NCBI RefSeq assembly: GCF_013283665.1
Contig: NZ_JABEKU010000001.1
Location: forward strand, 2,356,001-2,420,000
Reading direction: 5' to 3'
Source: Ensifer sesbaniae
GTDB lineage: Bacteria > Pseudomonadota > Alphaproteobacteria > Rhizobiales > Rhizobiaceae
Length of the DNA: 64,000 nt
Position numbers and translations under genes: made by a program. The first letter of the stretch is position 1, and each line of letters begins with the position of its first letter. Shown piece after piece: positions 1-8,041 of this stretch. Below the pieces are notes generated by a model. The model was not told where the DNA came from. It saw nothing but the letters and a program-made list of their open reading frames with translations, and did no database searches.

Positions 1-141
1 ACCGGTATCGCGATTGCCGCCATCGAGGATGCGCTTGCCGGAAACCTGAGAACCGTCGATGTCGCAGGTCCGTCACGGCAATGGTTTCACCCGCCGATCT
101 GGACCTGGGTGTGGAATGGCCTGACGCGTCGCATCTGGTAG
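1..141 (+). CDS. C-terminal end of an unidentified protein (partial)
   Basis: An open frame runs from the first base of the window to a TAG at 139-141, giving 46 residues with no start. The tail is rich in tryptophan and ends in an Arg-Arg-Ile-Trp sequence. I do not recognise the family from this fragment. It lies upstream of and in the same direction as the one-carbon cluster, separated from it by about 340 bp and a repeat element, so it could be an upstream member of that cluster or unrelated. The upstream sequence would decide. Confidence 0.45.
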   Translation, partial: TGIAIAAIEDALAGNLRTVDVAGPSRQWFHPPIWTWVWNGLTRRIW

Positions 142-482
142 GCGGAATCCCTGCGATCCTGTCGGCCGGCTGCGACCTAAAAGCCTGAAACTGCGGACAA
201 TCCGCCCTGATCGCGGAGGTCGCCTTGCCAAGCGTCAAGCGGCACTTGCGGATCGCTCCCAAGGCGTCTGATATAGCTTCCGCGTCAGCGTCGTTTTTGG
301 ACATATCCGACGTCGTGGCGAGATGAGCCCGGAAGCCTGTACATGCGCATTGTCGCACCTACAGCGCCGCGCGTCTCATCAGACGCACAAAGGTCGCTGT
401 AGCGCTTTAGAGTGCTGCATGGTTTTGATCTTTAATCGGCTCCGGTCAAAGGAAACATGCAGGGGGAGGAGAACGACACCCG
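142..482. other. 341-bp intergenic stretch with a palindromic element
   Basis: I see no convincing gene between the partial frame and the first one-carbon gene. The right third is occupied by one copy of the palindromic intergenic element (362-462). The frame opening at 323 runs through that element and has no ribosome binding site, so it was not called. The promoter of the downstream operon must lie here or inside the element. Confidence 0.6.
362..462 (+). repeat. Palindromic intergenic element, copy 1 (101 bp)
   Basis: The element begins CAGCGCCGCGCG and ends GGAAACATGCAG, with internal inverted repeats around GTCT/AGAC and AATCGG/CCGGTC. The same core (GGTCGCTGTAGCGCTTT then TGCTGCATG) recurs at 16477-16577, 27400-27477, 31266-31368 and 43085-43171. 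The left flank is TA. The right end abuts the GGGGAGGAG ribosome binding site of the next gene. It resembles the RIME class of rhizobial mosaic elements; identity with a named member was not tested. Confidence 0.8.
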
Positions 483-785
483 ATGGCAGATCGCATTATC
501 GTCTACTGGCGCGACATTCCGGCCCAGGTCATCATCAAGAAGGGCCGCACGACGGCGAAGCGCGAGCTCTCACTGCGCTTCACCGAAGCGATCGACATGT
601 GTGCCATGCGCACCGGCGCTGCCGAAACCGACGACTATCTCGCCGAGTGGCGCAAGGCCGATCCGGTGCCGGTCTCCGACGATCTCGACGCCGAGGCCGA
701 CAGCGCCGTTGCCGAGCTCGAAGCCGCCTATGACCGCGAGCGCCTCGTCGCGCTCGTCAAAGCCGGAGGCCGGGACAATGGCTGA
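483..785 (+). CDS. Virulence-factor domain protein of a C1 cluster
   Basis: This 100-residue protein fits in length and character the small family that Pfam calls 'Virulence factor', seen beside folate and corrinoid genes in many alphaproteobacteria. The biochemical role is not established. It has no signal peptide or membrane segment, an N-terminal strand-rich part (IIVYWRDIPAQVI), a central helix with a Cys-Ala-Met-Arg patch, and an acidic C-terminal half. The start is fixed by GGGGAGGAG about 12 bases upstream. It overlaps the next gene by 8 bp, so tight translational coupling with the MetV-like protein is likely. I infer that it is a subunit or assembly partner of the MetV/MetF pair, not a virulence protein. 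Confidence 0.75.
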   Translation: MADRIIVYWRDIPAQVIIKKGRTTAKRELSLRFTEAIDMCAMRTGAAETDDYLAEWRKADPVPVSDDLDAEADSAVAELEAAYDRERLVALVKAGGRDNG

Positions 786-1380
786 CGCCAAGCCCACGGG
801 CGAGCCGAAGATCATGAAGGGCAATGCCGCGCCCGCCGCCAAGGCCGCGACCGGCGCCTACACCCCCCAAGGCGTCTCGCCGAGCCGCCGCTCGCGCCAC
901 AAATACACGGTCCGCCTCTGGGCGGTGCGGCACTCCCGTTTCCTCGAATGGTTCTACAACCGCTTCGCCGACCTGTTCCTGCTGCTTCACCCGCTGTGGA
1001 ACGCCATCGGCTACGGCCGGGTCGAGCGTCCCGTGACTTTCGTCGAGCGCCACGTGAAGGGCTTCCTGTTCGATTGTCGCATGTGCGGCCAGTGCGCGCT
1101 GTCTTCGACCGGCATGTCCTGCCCGATGAACTGTCCGAAGCAGCTGCGCAACGGCCCCTGCGGCGGCGTTCGCGCCAACGGCAATTGCGAGGTCGAGCCG
1201 GACATGCCCTGCGTCTGGGTGCAGGCCTGGAAGGGCTCGCAGAACATGGTGAAGGGCAACGCAATCATGAATGTGCAGAAGCCGGTCAACCAGTCGCTGC
1301 GCGAAACCTCGTCCTGGCTGCGCGTGACGGCGGAAGCCGCAGCGCGCCGTGAAGCGGCATCAAAGGAAGACCAGGCATGA
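778..1380 (+). CDS. MetV-like methylenetetrahydrofolate reductase C-terminal-domain protein
   Basis: This 200-residue protein carries a cysteine-rich core with Cys at residues 100, 103, 106, 115, 119, 128, 137 and 145, including a CxxCxxC start and a PCGG turn. That arrangement is typical of the MTHFR C-terminal domain family, whose acetogen member MetV binds Fe-S clusters and/or zinc and partners MetF. Residues 1-40 are low-complexity, and residues 45-90 are aromatic and basic. The gene overlaps its upstream neighbour by 8 bp and the MetF gene downstream by 4 bp (ATGA). I infer an electron-transfer subunit for oxidation of methyl-THF. The ATG at 778 was chosen because the longer frame from 457 runs through the preceding gene. 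Confidence 0.82.
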   Translation: MADAKPTGEPKIMKGNAAPAAKAATGAYTPQGVSPSRRSRHKYTVRLWAVRHSRFLEWFYNRFADLFLLLHPLWNAIGYGRVERPVTFVERHVKGFLFDCRMCGQCALSSTGMSCPMNCPKQLRNGPCGGVRANGNCEVEPDMPCVWVQAWKGSQNMVKGNAIMNVQKPVNQSLRETSSWLRVTAEAAARREAASKEDQA

Positions 1381-2468
1381 GCCCCGACATCAATCCCCAT
1401 GATCCCGGCGCGCCGCTGGATCCCTTGCCCGGCCATTCCTCGCGCGGCCGTCTCGAGCGCGTGCTGCGCCGCGGCGAATTCGCCGTCACCGCCGAGCTCA
1501 ACCCGCCCGACAGCGCCAACCCGCAGGACGTCTACGAGCGCGCGGCAATCTTCGACGGCTGGGTCGACGGCATCAACGCGGTCGACGCCTCCGGCGCCAA
1601 CTGCCATATGTCCTCCGTCGGCATCTGCGCGCTTTTGACCCGCATGGGCTACGCGCCGATCATGCAGATCGCCTGCCGCGACAAGAACCGCATCGCCATC
1701 CAGGGCGACGTGCTCGGCGCATCCGCCATGGGCGTGCAGAACATCATGTGCCTCACCGGCGACGGCGTGCAGGCGGGCGACCAGCCGGGCGCCAAGCCCG
1801 TCTTCGACCTCGACTGCATGTCGCTGCTCGAAACCGTGCGCATCATGCGCGACAACTCGAAGTTCCTCTCGGGCCGCAAGCTGACGACGCCGCCGCACGT
1901 GTTCCTGGGGGCCGCGATCAACCCCTTCGCCCCGCCCTACGACTTCCGCCCCTATCGCCTGGCCAAGAAGATCGAGGCCGGCGCCCAGTTCGTCCAGAGC
2001 CAGTATTGCTTCGACGTGCCGATGTTCCGCGAATACATGAAGAAGGTGCGCGATCTCGGCCTGCACGAGAAATGCTTCATTCTCGTCGGCGTCGGGCCGA
2101 TGGCGTCGGCCAAGACCGCCCGCTGGATCCGCTCCAACGTGCCGGGCATCCATATTCCGGACAGCGTGATCACCCGCCTCGAAGGCGCGCAGGACCAGAA
2201 GAAGGAAGGCAAGCAGCTCTGCATCGACATCATCAACGAGGTAAAGGAGATCGAAGGCGTCTCCGGCATCCACGTGATGGCCTACCGCCAGGAAGAATAT
2301 GTCGCGGAGATCGTGCATGAATCGGGCGTGCTGAAGGGCCGCAAGCCCTGGAAGCGCGAGACGCTGCCGGCCGACGCGCTGGTTGCCGAGCGCCTGGAAC
2401 AGATCCGCGAGGGCAAGGAAGAAAACCAGCAGCAGATGGCCGAAGCCGCGGCCCATCATCCGCACTGA
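1377..2468 (+). CDS. MetF-type 5,10-methylenetetrahydrofolate reductase
   Basis: The protein (363 aa) is a flavin TIM-barrel reductase that interconverts 5,10-methylene- and 5-methyl-tetrahydrofolate. Family marks are the early barrel strand with Glu40 (FAVTAELNPP), the CLTGDG loop near residue 125, the GAAINPF strand and GAQFVQSQYCFD. It has a ~20-residue N-terminal extension and a Glu/Gln/His-rich tail not expected in housekeeping MetF. The 4-bp overlap with the MetV-like gene points to a complex. In this setting it more likely oxidises methyl-THF from demethylation than supplies methionine synthesis, but direction is inference. Confidence 0.85.
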   Translation: MSPDINPHDPGAPLDPLPGHSSRGRLERVLRRGEFAVTAELNPPDSANPQDVYERAAIFDGWVDGINAVDASGANCHMSSVGICALLTRMGYAPIMQIACRDKNRIAIQGDVLGASAMGVQNIMCLTGDGVQAGDQPGAKPVFDLDCMSLLETVRIMRDNSKFLSGRKLTTPPHVFLGAAINPFAPPYDFRPYRLAKKIEAGAQFVQSQYCFDVPMFREYMKKVRDLGLHEKCFILVGVGPMASAKTARWIRSNVPGIHIPDSVITRLEGAQDQKKEGKQLCIDIINEVKEIEGVSGIHVMAYRQEEYVAEIVHESGVLKGRKPWKRETLPADALVAERLEQIREGKEENQQQMAEAAAHHPH

Positions 2469-2487
2469 GCAGATTGCAGACAAAACC

Positions 2488-2510
2488 GGCGCCGGCCAGT
2501 CGGCGCCTTT
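2488..2510 (+). terminator. Weak hairpin between metF-like and methyltransferase genes
   Basis: GGCGCCG pairs with CGGCGCC across a 6-base loop and is followed by only three T. It could partially terminate or stabilise the upstream mRNA. The next gene starts 58 bp downstream, so full operon separation is not implied. Confidence 0.4.
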
Positions 2511-2567
2511 CATCGATTTCAAGGGCGTGATTACATAGCCCGACGCTTTTAAGACAAAGGACCCTGC

Positions 2568-3533
2568 ATGACCCGCACCATCGTCGCTTCCGCCACCCGC
2601 GAGATCATCATCGGCTTCGATCAGCCGTTCTGCGTCATCGGCGAACGCATCAACCCGACCGGCCGCAAGAAGCTCGCCGCCGAGATGATCGAGGGCAACT
2701 TCGACACCGTCATCAAGGATGCGCTGGAGCAGGTCGCCGCGGGTGCCACGATGCTCGACGTCAATGCCGGCGTCACCGCGGTCAACCCGAACGAGACCGA
2801 GCCGCCGCTGCTGGTCAAGACGCTGGAAATCGTCCAGGGTCTCGTCGACGTGCCGCTGTCGATCGACAGTTCCGTCACCGCCGCGATCGAAGCGGGCCTG
2901 CGTGTCGCCAAGGGTCGTCCGCTCGTCAACTCCGTCACCGGCGAGGAAGAGAAGCTCGAGGCGATCCTGCCGCTCTGCAAGAAGTACGACGTGCCGGTCG
3001 TCGCGATCTCCAACGACGAAACCGGCATTTCCGAGGACCCGGACGTGCGTTTCGCCGTCGCCAAGAAGATCGTCGAGCGCGCCGCCGACTACGGCATCAA
3101 GCCGCATGACATCGTCGTCGACCCGCTGGTCATGCCGATCGGCGCCATGGGCACCGCCGGCCAGCAGGTCTTCGCGCTGCTCCGGCGCCTGCGCGAAGAG
3201 CTGAAGGTCAACACCACCTGCGGCCTCTCCAACATCTCCTTCGGCCTGCCGCACCGCCACGGCATCAATGCCGGCTTCATCCCGATGGTCATCGGCGCCG
3301 GCATGACCTCGGCGATCATGAACCCCTGTCGCCCGCAGGAAATGGAAGCCGTGCGCGCCGCAAACGTCTTGAACGGCACCGACCCGAACTGCACCAACTG
3401 GATCATGACCTACCGCGACCACAAGCCCGCCGAAGGCGGCCACGTCGTTGCTGCAGCCGCTCCGGCTGGCGGTGGCGGCGGTCGCCGTGGCGGCCGTGCG
3501 GCCCGCGCGGGCGCCGGCGGCGCGCGCGAATAG
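2568..3533 (+). CDS. Methyltetrahydrofolate:corrinoid methyltransferase (pterin-binding, AcsE-like)
   Basis: The 321-residue protein has the pterin-binding barrel of the AcsE/MetH-folate-domain family: IGERINPTG near residue 24, LDVNAG at 63-68 (Asp and Asn that bind the pterin), SIDSS, DPLVMPIG and a GLSNISFG strand. Such enzymes move a methyl group between a corrinoid protein and THF. The corrinoid protein itself is not in this window. The final ~30 residues are an unusual Ala/Gly/Arg tail (GGGGGRRGGRAAR), absent from the catalytic fold. The activator gene ahead ends with a similar Arg/Gly tail. The start ATG follows AAAGGACCCTGC. Confidence 0.85.
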   Translation: MTRTIVASATREIIIGFDQPFCVIGERINPTGRKKLAAEMIEGNFDTVIKDALEQVAAGATMLDVNAGVTAVNPNETEPPLLVKTLEIVQGLVDVPLSIDSSVTAAIEAGLRVAKGRPLVNSVTGEEEKLEAILPLCKKYDVPVVAISNDETGISEDPDVRFAVAKKIVERAADYGIKPHDIVVDPLVMPIGAMGTAGQQVFALLRRLREELKVNTTCGLSNISFGLPHRHGINAGFIPMVIGAGMTSAIMNPCRPQEMEAVRAANVLNGTDPNCTNWIMTYRDHKPAEGGHVVAAAAPAGGGGGRRGGRAARAGAGGARE

Positions 3534-3571
3534 GCCGTTCTACAAGCGGCACCCGAGAGGGAGGAAGGACG

Positions 3572-3874
3572 ATGAGAAGACATCTGCGCCTCTTAGCCGT
3601 CGTTCTCCCTTTGGTCGTCTTGACCAGGTACATGCTCTTTGACGATGCAGCCGAGTTTCAGCGGTTCTACGCGGCGCTCCGGATCTATGTTGCGCCGGTG
3701 ATCATCGTGTCCGCCGCCGTGCTTGCTGTGATAATGGTCGCCACCGCCACGAAGAAGGTCTATCTCGGGCCACCGGAGCGGGTCATCAAGGCCTGCCTCT
3801 GGGGAAGCTCGGCCGTGTTGGCAGCGGCCCTCGCCTACGCATTCGCAGTCGCGAAACTTGCCGGAGCGCCGTAG
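3572..3874 (+). CDS. Small three-helix membrane protein, unknown function
   Basis: This 100-residue protein has three hydrophobic segments, at about residues 5-22, 38-58 and 72-95, separated by short charged loops. An internal KKVYLGPPERVIKA stretch lies between helices two and three. A good GGGAGGAAGG ribosome binding site precedes the ATG. I do not recognise the family. It sits 38 bp after the methyltransferase gene, so it may be part of the one-carbon operon, but nothing in the sequence ties it to that chemistry. Confidence 0.65.
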   Translation: MRRHLRLLAVVLPLVVLTRYMLFDDAAEFQRFYAALRIYVAPVIIVSAAVLAVIMVATATKKVYLGPPERVIKACLWGSSAVLAAALAYAFAVAKLAGAP

Positions 3875-3921
3875 CAACGGGCGTCGGTCCATCCATCTGC
3901 CAACGCAAAGTGGAGATCACC

Positions 3922-4260
3922 ATGACACGCCGCCTTCGCCTCGATGCCGCCACGCTCTGGTTCGATGCCCCCTTCGTGATCGCTCTTCGGCTGCAGGAGA
4001 TGCATATCGCCGCGCTATCAGGCAAGTCGCATGACGTGGCCGAGCTTCACCGCATGGTCTCCGAAAAGATCGCCGCCACGGCCGAGAGTGTCGTCGCCGT
4101 CAATCTCGCGCTCTGGAGAGCCGCCTTCGACAACACGATGCGGCTGATGACCGGCGGCACGGCCTCCGGCCACGGAACGGCGATTGCATCCGCGGCGCTG
4201 AGGCCCTATGGCAAGCGGGTGCGCAGCAACGCCCGGCGTCTGTCGCGCAGGAAGCCGTGA
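3922..4260 (+). CDS. Small helical protein, unknown function
   Basis: A soluble, mostly helical protein of 112 residues with a basic C-terminus (Ser-Arg-Arg-Lys-Pro). There is no signal peptide. A GTG at 3910 is possible, but the GGAG at 3912-3915 lies just upstream of ATG 3922, which I chose. The helical, Ala-rich middle is reminiscent of phasin-like proteins, but I cannot assign it to a family. It lies between the methyltransferase and the corrinoid activator in the same direction. Confidence 0.55.
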   Translation: MTRRLRLDAATLWFDAPFVIALRLQEMHIAALSGKSHDVAELHRMVSEKIAATAESVVAVNLALWRAAFDNTMRLMTGGTASGHGTAIASAALRPYGKRVRSNARRLSRRKP

Positions 4261-4448
4261 GCAATCTACCCTTCATCGCCAGCACCACTTGAAATGATGC
4301 TTTGAGATCGTTCCATGTCGGGATTGGACAACTATCGGGCGGCGTTCCGGTGCAGTCTGAAACCGTTTACCCATGCTTCGCTCGCGAGATGAATCACCTC
4401 ACCGGTGCTTCACTCAGGAGAGAGCGGACCTGACGAAAGACCTGAAGC

Positions 4449-6521
4449 ATGCGCATCGAAGGCACTTCCGAGATCGAGACCAACATGACCGAAGCCGCGC
4501 AAAAGGAACCTCTGGTGCTGTTCATGCCTTCGGGCAAGCGCGGCCGCTTCCCCGTTGGTACGCCGGTTCTCGATGCCGCGCGCAAGCTCGGCGTCTATGT
4601 GGAGAGCGTCTGTGGTGGGCGCGCCACCTGCGGCCGCTGTCAGATCGAGGTGCAGGAAGGCAATTTCGCCAAGCACAAGATCGTCTCCTCGCTGGAGCAC
4701 ATTTCGGAAAAGGGCGCCAAGGAAGAGCGTTACGAGAAGATCCGCGGCCTGCCGGAGGGCCGCCGCCTCTCCTGCTCCGCCCAGATCCTCGGCGATCTCG
4801 TCGTCGACGTGCCGCAGGACACCGTCATCAACGCCCAGGTTGTGCGCAAGGCCGCCACCGACCGGGTGATCGAGCGCAATGCCGCCGTCCAGCTCTGCTA
4901 TGTCGAGGTGGACGAGCCCGACATGCACAAGCCGCTCGGCGACCTCGACCGGCTGAAGGTGATGCTGGAGAAGGATTGGGGCTGGAAGGATCTCCTGATC
5001 GCGCCGCACCTGATCCCGCAGGTGCAAACCATCCTGCGCAAGGGCAATTGGGCCGTCACCGCCGCCATCCACCGCGACATGGACTCCTCCCGCCCCTTCA
5101 TCGTCGGCCTCTGGCCGGGCCTGAAGAACGAGGCCTATGGCGTGGCCTGCGACATCGGCTCGACGACGATCGCCATGCATCTGGTGTCGCTGCTTTCGGG
5201 CCGCATCGCCGCCTCCTCGGGCGCTTCCAACCCGCAGATCCGCTTCGGCGAAGACCTGATGAGCCGCGTCTCCTATGTGATGATGAACCCGGATGGGCGC
5301 GAGGCGATGACCAAGGCCGTGCGCGAGGCGGTCAACGGCCTCATCGGCAAGGTCTGCGCCGAAGGCGAGGTCGACCGTCACGACATTCTCGACATGGTCT
5401 TCGTCGCCAACCCGATCATGCACCACCTGTTCCTCGGCATCGATCCGACGGAACTCGGCCAGGCGCCCTTCGCGCTCGCCGTCTCCGGCGCGTTGCAATA
5501 CTGGGCGCATGAGCTCGAGATCGACGTCAACCGCGGCGCCCGGCTCTATATGCTGCCCTGCATCGCCGGCCATGTCGGCGCCGATGCAGCCGGCGCCACG
5601 CTCTCGGAAGGCCCCTACCGCCAGGACAAGATGATGCTGCTCGTCGATGTCGGCACCAATGCCGAAATCGTGCTCGGCAACAGGAACCGCGTCGTCGCTG
5701 CCTCCTCGCCCACGGGCCCCGCCTTCGAAGGTGCGGAAATCTCCTCCGGCCAGCGCGCCGCGCCGGGCGCGATCGAGCGCGTGCGCATCGACCCCGTAAC
5801 GCTGGAGCCGCGCTTCCGGGTGATCGGCGTCGACAAGTGGTCGGACGAGGAAGGCTTTGCCGAGGCTGCCGCCAGTGTCGGCGTCACCGGCATCTGCGGC
5901 TCGGCGATCATCGAGATCGTCGCCGAGATGTATCTCTCCGGCATAATCTCTGAGGACGGCGTCGTCGATGGCGCCATGGCTGCAAGAAGCCCGCGCATCA
6001 TCCCGAACGGCCGCACCTTCTCCTACCTGCTGCATGACGGCGAACAACGCATCACCGTGACCCAGAACGACATCCGCGCGATCCAGCTCGCCAAGGCCGC
6101 GCTTTACGCCGGCATCAAGCTCCTGATGGAAAAGCAGGGCGTCGACCATGTCGACACCATTCGCTTCGCCGGCGCCTTCGGCTCCTTCATCGACCCGAAA
6201 TACGCGATGGTGCTGGGCCTCATCCCGGACTGCGACCTCGACGAAGTAAAGGCCGTCGGCAACGCCGCCGGCACCGGTGCGCTGATGGCGCTCCTCAACC
6301 GCGGCCACCGCCGCGAGATCGAGCAAACCGTCAGCAGAATCGAGAAGATAGAGACGGCGCTTGAATCGAAATTTCAGGAGCATTTCGTCAACGCCATGGC
6401 ACTGCCGAACAAGGTCGACGCCTTCCCGAAGCTTTCGACGGTGGTAACTTTGCCGGAGCGCAAGGTGAGCAGCGATGAAGGTGACGGCGGCGGCAGACGG
6501 CGGCGGCGGAGCCGGGAGTAG
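4449..6521 (+). CDS. ASKHA-domain corrinoid activation protein (RamA/RACo-like)
   Basis: This protein of 690 aa has an N-terminal 2Fe-2S ferredoxin domain (Cys55, Cys61, Cys64, Cys109), a middle region, and a C-terminal ASKHA ATPase domain with two phosphate loops (ACDIGSTTIA near residue 235; LLVDVGTNAE near 400). Family members use ATP to reduce inactive Co(II) corrinoids back to Co(I), so the gene implies a corrinoid methyl carrier. It ends in an Arg-rich tail (GDGGGRRRRRSRE). ATG 4449 has a weak ribosome site, and ATG 4485 (MTEAAQKEP) is a credible alternative. It closes the one-carbon cluster. Confidence 0.85.
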   Translation: MRIEGTSEIETNMTEAAQKEPLVLFMPSGKRGRFPVGTPVLDAARKLGVYVESVCGGRATCGRCQIEVQEGNFAKHKIVSSLEHISEKGAKEERYEKIRGLPEGRRLSCSAQILGDLVVDVPQDTVINAQVVRKAATDRVIERNAAVQLCYVEVDEPDMHKPLGDLDRLKVMLEKDWGWKDLLIAPHLIPQVQTILRKGNWAVTAAIHRDMDSSRPFIVGLWPGLKNEAYGVACDIGSTTIAMHLVSLLSGRIAASSGASNPQIRFGEDLMSRVSYVMMNPDGREAMTKAVREAVNGLIGKVCAEGEVDRHDILDMVFVANPIMHHLFLGIDPTELGQAPFALAVSGALQYWAHELEIDVNRGARLYMLPCIAGHVGADAAGATLSEGPYRQDKMMLLVDVGTNAEIVLGNRNRVVAASSPTGPAFEGAEISSGQRAAPGAIERVRIDPVTLEPRFRVIGVDKWSDEEGFAEAAASVGVTGICGSAIIEIVAEMYLSGIISEDGVVDGAMAARSPRIIPNGRTFSYLLHDGEQRITVTQNDIRAIQLAKAALYAGIKLLMEKQGVDHVDTIRFAGAFGSFIDPKYAMVLGLIPDCDLDEVKAVGNAAGTGALMALLNRGHRREIEQTVSRIEKIETALESKFQEHFVNAMALPNKVDAFPKLSTVVTLPERKVSSDEGDGGGRRRRRSRE

Positions 6522-6581
6522 GACCGGCACCGTTCGGGACGCAGTCGCTTTTTTGCCTCATGGGATGACATCGAGAATCTG

Positions 6582-6640
6582 CCCCTCTCCTCGGGTTCAA
6601 CCCGAGGACTAACCCTGTCCCCGCAGGCGGGGAGAGGGAA
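6582..6640. repeat. Nested palindromic repeat unit
   Basis: CCTCGGGTT and AACCCGAGG form a near-perfect 19-bp palindrome at 6589-6607. An outer pair CCCTCTCC/GGAGAGGG and an inner CCCCGC/CGGGG stem complete the unit. Such units are scattered through intergenic DNA of alphaproteobacteria. Their function is unknown. Confidence 0.65.
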
Positions 6641-6733
6641 CGAGACCGCAGCACGCTTGCCATAACGACTGCAACTATCGAGATGGCGGTCATCACAAAC
6701 GGATAAGAAAGATACGGGCGGGCACGGCACGCC

Positions 6734-6759
6734 CCTTCTCCCCGCCTGCGGGGAGAAGG
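6734..6759. repeat. Perfect 12-bp-stem palindrome
   Basis: CCTTCTCCCCGC, a 2-base spacer, then GCGGGGAGAAGG. It shares the GGGGAGA core with the unit at 6582-6640, so the two are probably the same repeat family. No T-run follows on either strand, so it is not a canonical terminator. Confidence 0.65.
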
Positions 6760-6900
6760 TCGCGGCAGCGGGATGAGGGGCCGACGTATGGGCCGCATAC
6801 CCTTCAGCAGACGTGGATACTGGAGATTTCAGCTTGCCTTAATTCCGGCAGCAAGCGACGGTCTGATGAACCGCATCTTTTGAACTGGCACCCAAGACCC

Positions 6901-7212
6901 ATGAGCGACAAAATTTTCGACACTCTGACCGGCATGTACTTCACCGTCGACGATCCCGATGGCACCTACGGCACCGGGCAGGTCATTCGTCCCGCCGCCG
7001 AAGGTATCTATTTCATCCGCTTCGACGGCAACGAGGTGGAGCTGCCGATGGAACTCGTCTCGATCGGCGAGATGCTGCAGACCACCGAGGAAGATTACAA
7101 GCTCTGGCGGTTCTTCGACACTATCGAGGAACGGGACAAGTGGATCGAATGGCTGGATGCGCCCTCGAAGCCGCGCGTGGTCACGCTGGTGCGGCCGACG
7201 CCGACGAAGTAG
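6901..7212 (+). CDS. Conserved-looking small acidic protein, unknown function
   Basis: This 103-residue soluble protein is acidic and rich in aromatic residues, with a strand-rich N-terminal half (YFTVDDPDGTYGTGQVI, GIYFIRFDGNEVELP) and a helical C-terminal half (EEDYKLWRFFDTIEERDKW). The regular pattern and proper codon use support a real gene. I do not recognise the family. ATG 6901 was preferred to the TTG at 6880, which adds only seven residues of no pattern. It is convergent with the BA14K gene. Confidence 0.65.
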   Translation: MSDKIFDTLTGMYFTVDDPDGTYGTGQVIRPAAEGIYFIRFDGNEVELPMELVSIGEMLQTTEEDYKLWRFFDTIEERDKWIEWLDAPSKPRVVTLVRPTPTK

Positions 7213-7322
7213 CGGCTCGCCGCAACGCTCTTCGGCCCCCGCTCCTCGTGGGAGCATGCCGTCGGATTGATCCGCGTCAGCGGACGGCGCCCACCAATGT
7301 CCATGCCTTCCCGAAACTTTTG

Positions 7323-7359
7323 AACCGCCGTCACTGCCAAGGGGGCGGTGACGGCGGTT
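7323..7359. terminator. Long hairpin between convergent genes
   Basis: AACCGCCGTCAC pairs perfectly with GTGACGGCGGTT around a 13-base loop. It lies between the ends of two convergent genes and probably serves both as a 3' stem, although T-runs are short. Confidence 0.5.
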
Positions 7360-7390
7360 GAAGGCAGTCGCCGTCAATCGGGCGTGCGGG

Positions 7391-7861
7391 TCAGTAATAC
7401 GGCGACACGCATGCCTGGCGTGGCCCATAATGCGGCTGGAAAGTGTTGTCGTAGGCTCTGTATGAACGATAGCGGTCGTAGCACCATTCGACATGTGCTG
7501 ACGGCGCGTTGGAATAGACCCTGCGGGGTGGCGATGCGATCGCGCCACCGATGACTACGCCTGCCCCGAATGCGGCCAGGGGATACCACCAGCCGTCACT
7601 GTGCCGACGGTATCCGTCGCGACGGTAACGGTAACCCTGGTAGCCATTGTAATAGCCGTATCGAGGACCTGCATCGTAGCGATAGCCGTTGTAGCCGCGC
7701 TTGTGCGGCGGGCCGCCGTAATGACCGGGCTTGTGGTGGACCAGCTCGACCGGCTTGGAAGCGGACTGCCCCACCGAAACGGGAGACATGGGCACGGCCT
7801 CAGCCGAGACCGCCGACAGTGCCGTAGCGGCGGCTACGAGGACTGCACCTATTTTTTTCAT
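7391..7861 (-). CDS. BA14K family secreted protein
   Basis: The protein (156 aa) starts with a signal peptide ([22 protein letters not shown]). A Tyr/Gly/Arg-rich central region (about residues 50-95), a hydrophobic Gly-rich segment ([17 protein letters not shown]) and the family's C-terminal box follow; the box contains [10 protein letters not shown] and GPRQAC, i.e. the paired cysteines of the BA14K family first described as an immunoreactive Brucella antigen. It is likely membrane-anchored or periplasmic. ATG 7861 was chosen because it begins the signal peptide; the longer frame to 7909 would put 16 charged residues in front. Confidence 0.8.
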   Translation of the reverse strand: MKKIGAVLVAAATALSAVSAEAVPMSPVSVGQSASKPVELVHHKPGHYGGPPHKRGYNGYRYDAGPRYGYYNGYQGYRYRRDGYRRHSDGWWYPLAAFGAGVVIGGAIASPPRRVYSNAPSAHVEWCYDRYRSYRAYDNTFQPHYGPRQACVSPYY

Positions 7862-8009
7862 GATATCATCCAACTGTTTTTCGTCGGGCCATTTTCCGAA
7901 ATCCGCCATGAACCTCAGATGAACGTGCGCGGCTTGGCACAGCGTCGAGCGTTAAAGCGGCGGAAGCGCATGGCCAGATGACGATCCGTCATTGCGTAGT
8001 GGGCTCAAC

Positions 8010-8041
8010 AAAAAAGGCCGGGGCGAAACCGCACCGACCTT
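8010..8041 (-). terminator. Rho-independent terminator, minus strand
   Basis: Reading leftward, AAGGTCGG pairs with CCGGCCTT (one G-U pair), with an inner TGCGG/CGCC stem, followed by six T. It could end the ArsR-SRPBCC transcript or a separate small RNA. Confidence 0.7.

Larger units (their letters stand above)
6522..6900. other. 379-bp intergenic region with two palindromic repeats
   Basis: No gene is supported here. The stretch holds two hairpin-forming repeats (6582-6640 and 6734-6759), described separately. A T-run after the activator gene at 6549-6554 has no strong stem in front of it. Confidence 0.6.

Noticed and set aside
1..482. Cobalamin riboswitch in front of the one-carbon cluster
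   Set aside because: No B12 box or CTGCCCCCGCAACTG segment found there; the only riboswitch is at 38415-38580.
1011..3443. 810-residue minus-strand open frame
   Set aside because: Mirror of the MetF and methyltransferase genes in high-GC DNA; amino-acid pattern is His/Asp/Arg/Gly-rich without motifs.
4410..6530. 706-residue minus-strand frame
   Set aside because: Shadow of the corrinoid activator gene, which has clear 2Fe-2S and ASKHA motifs.
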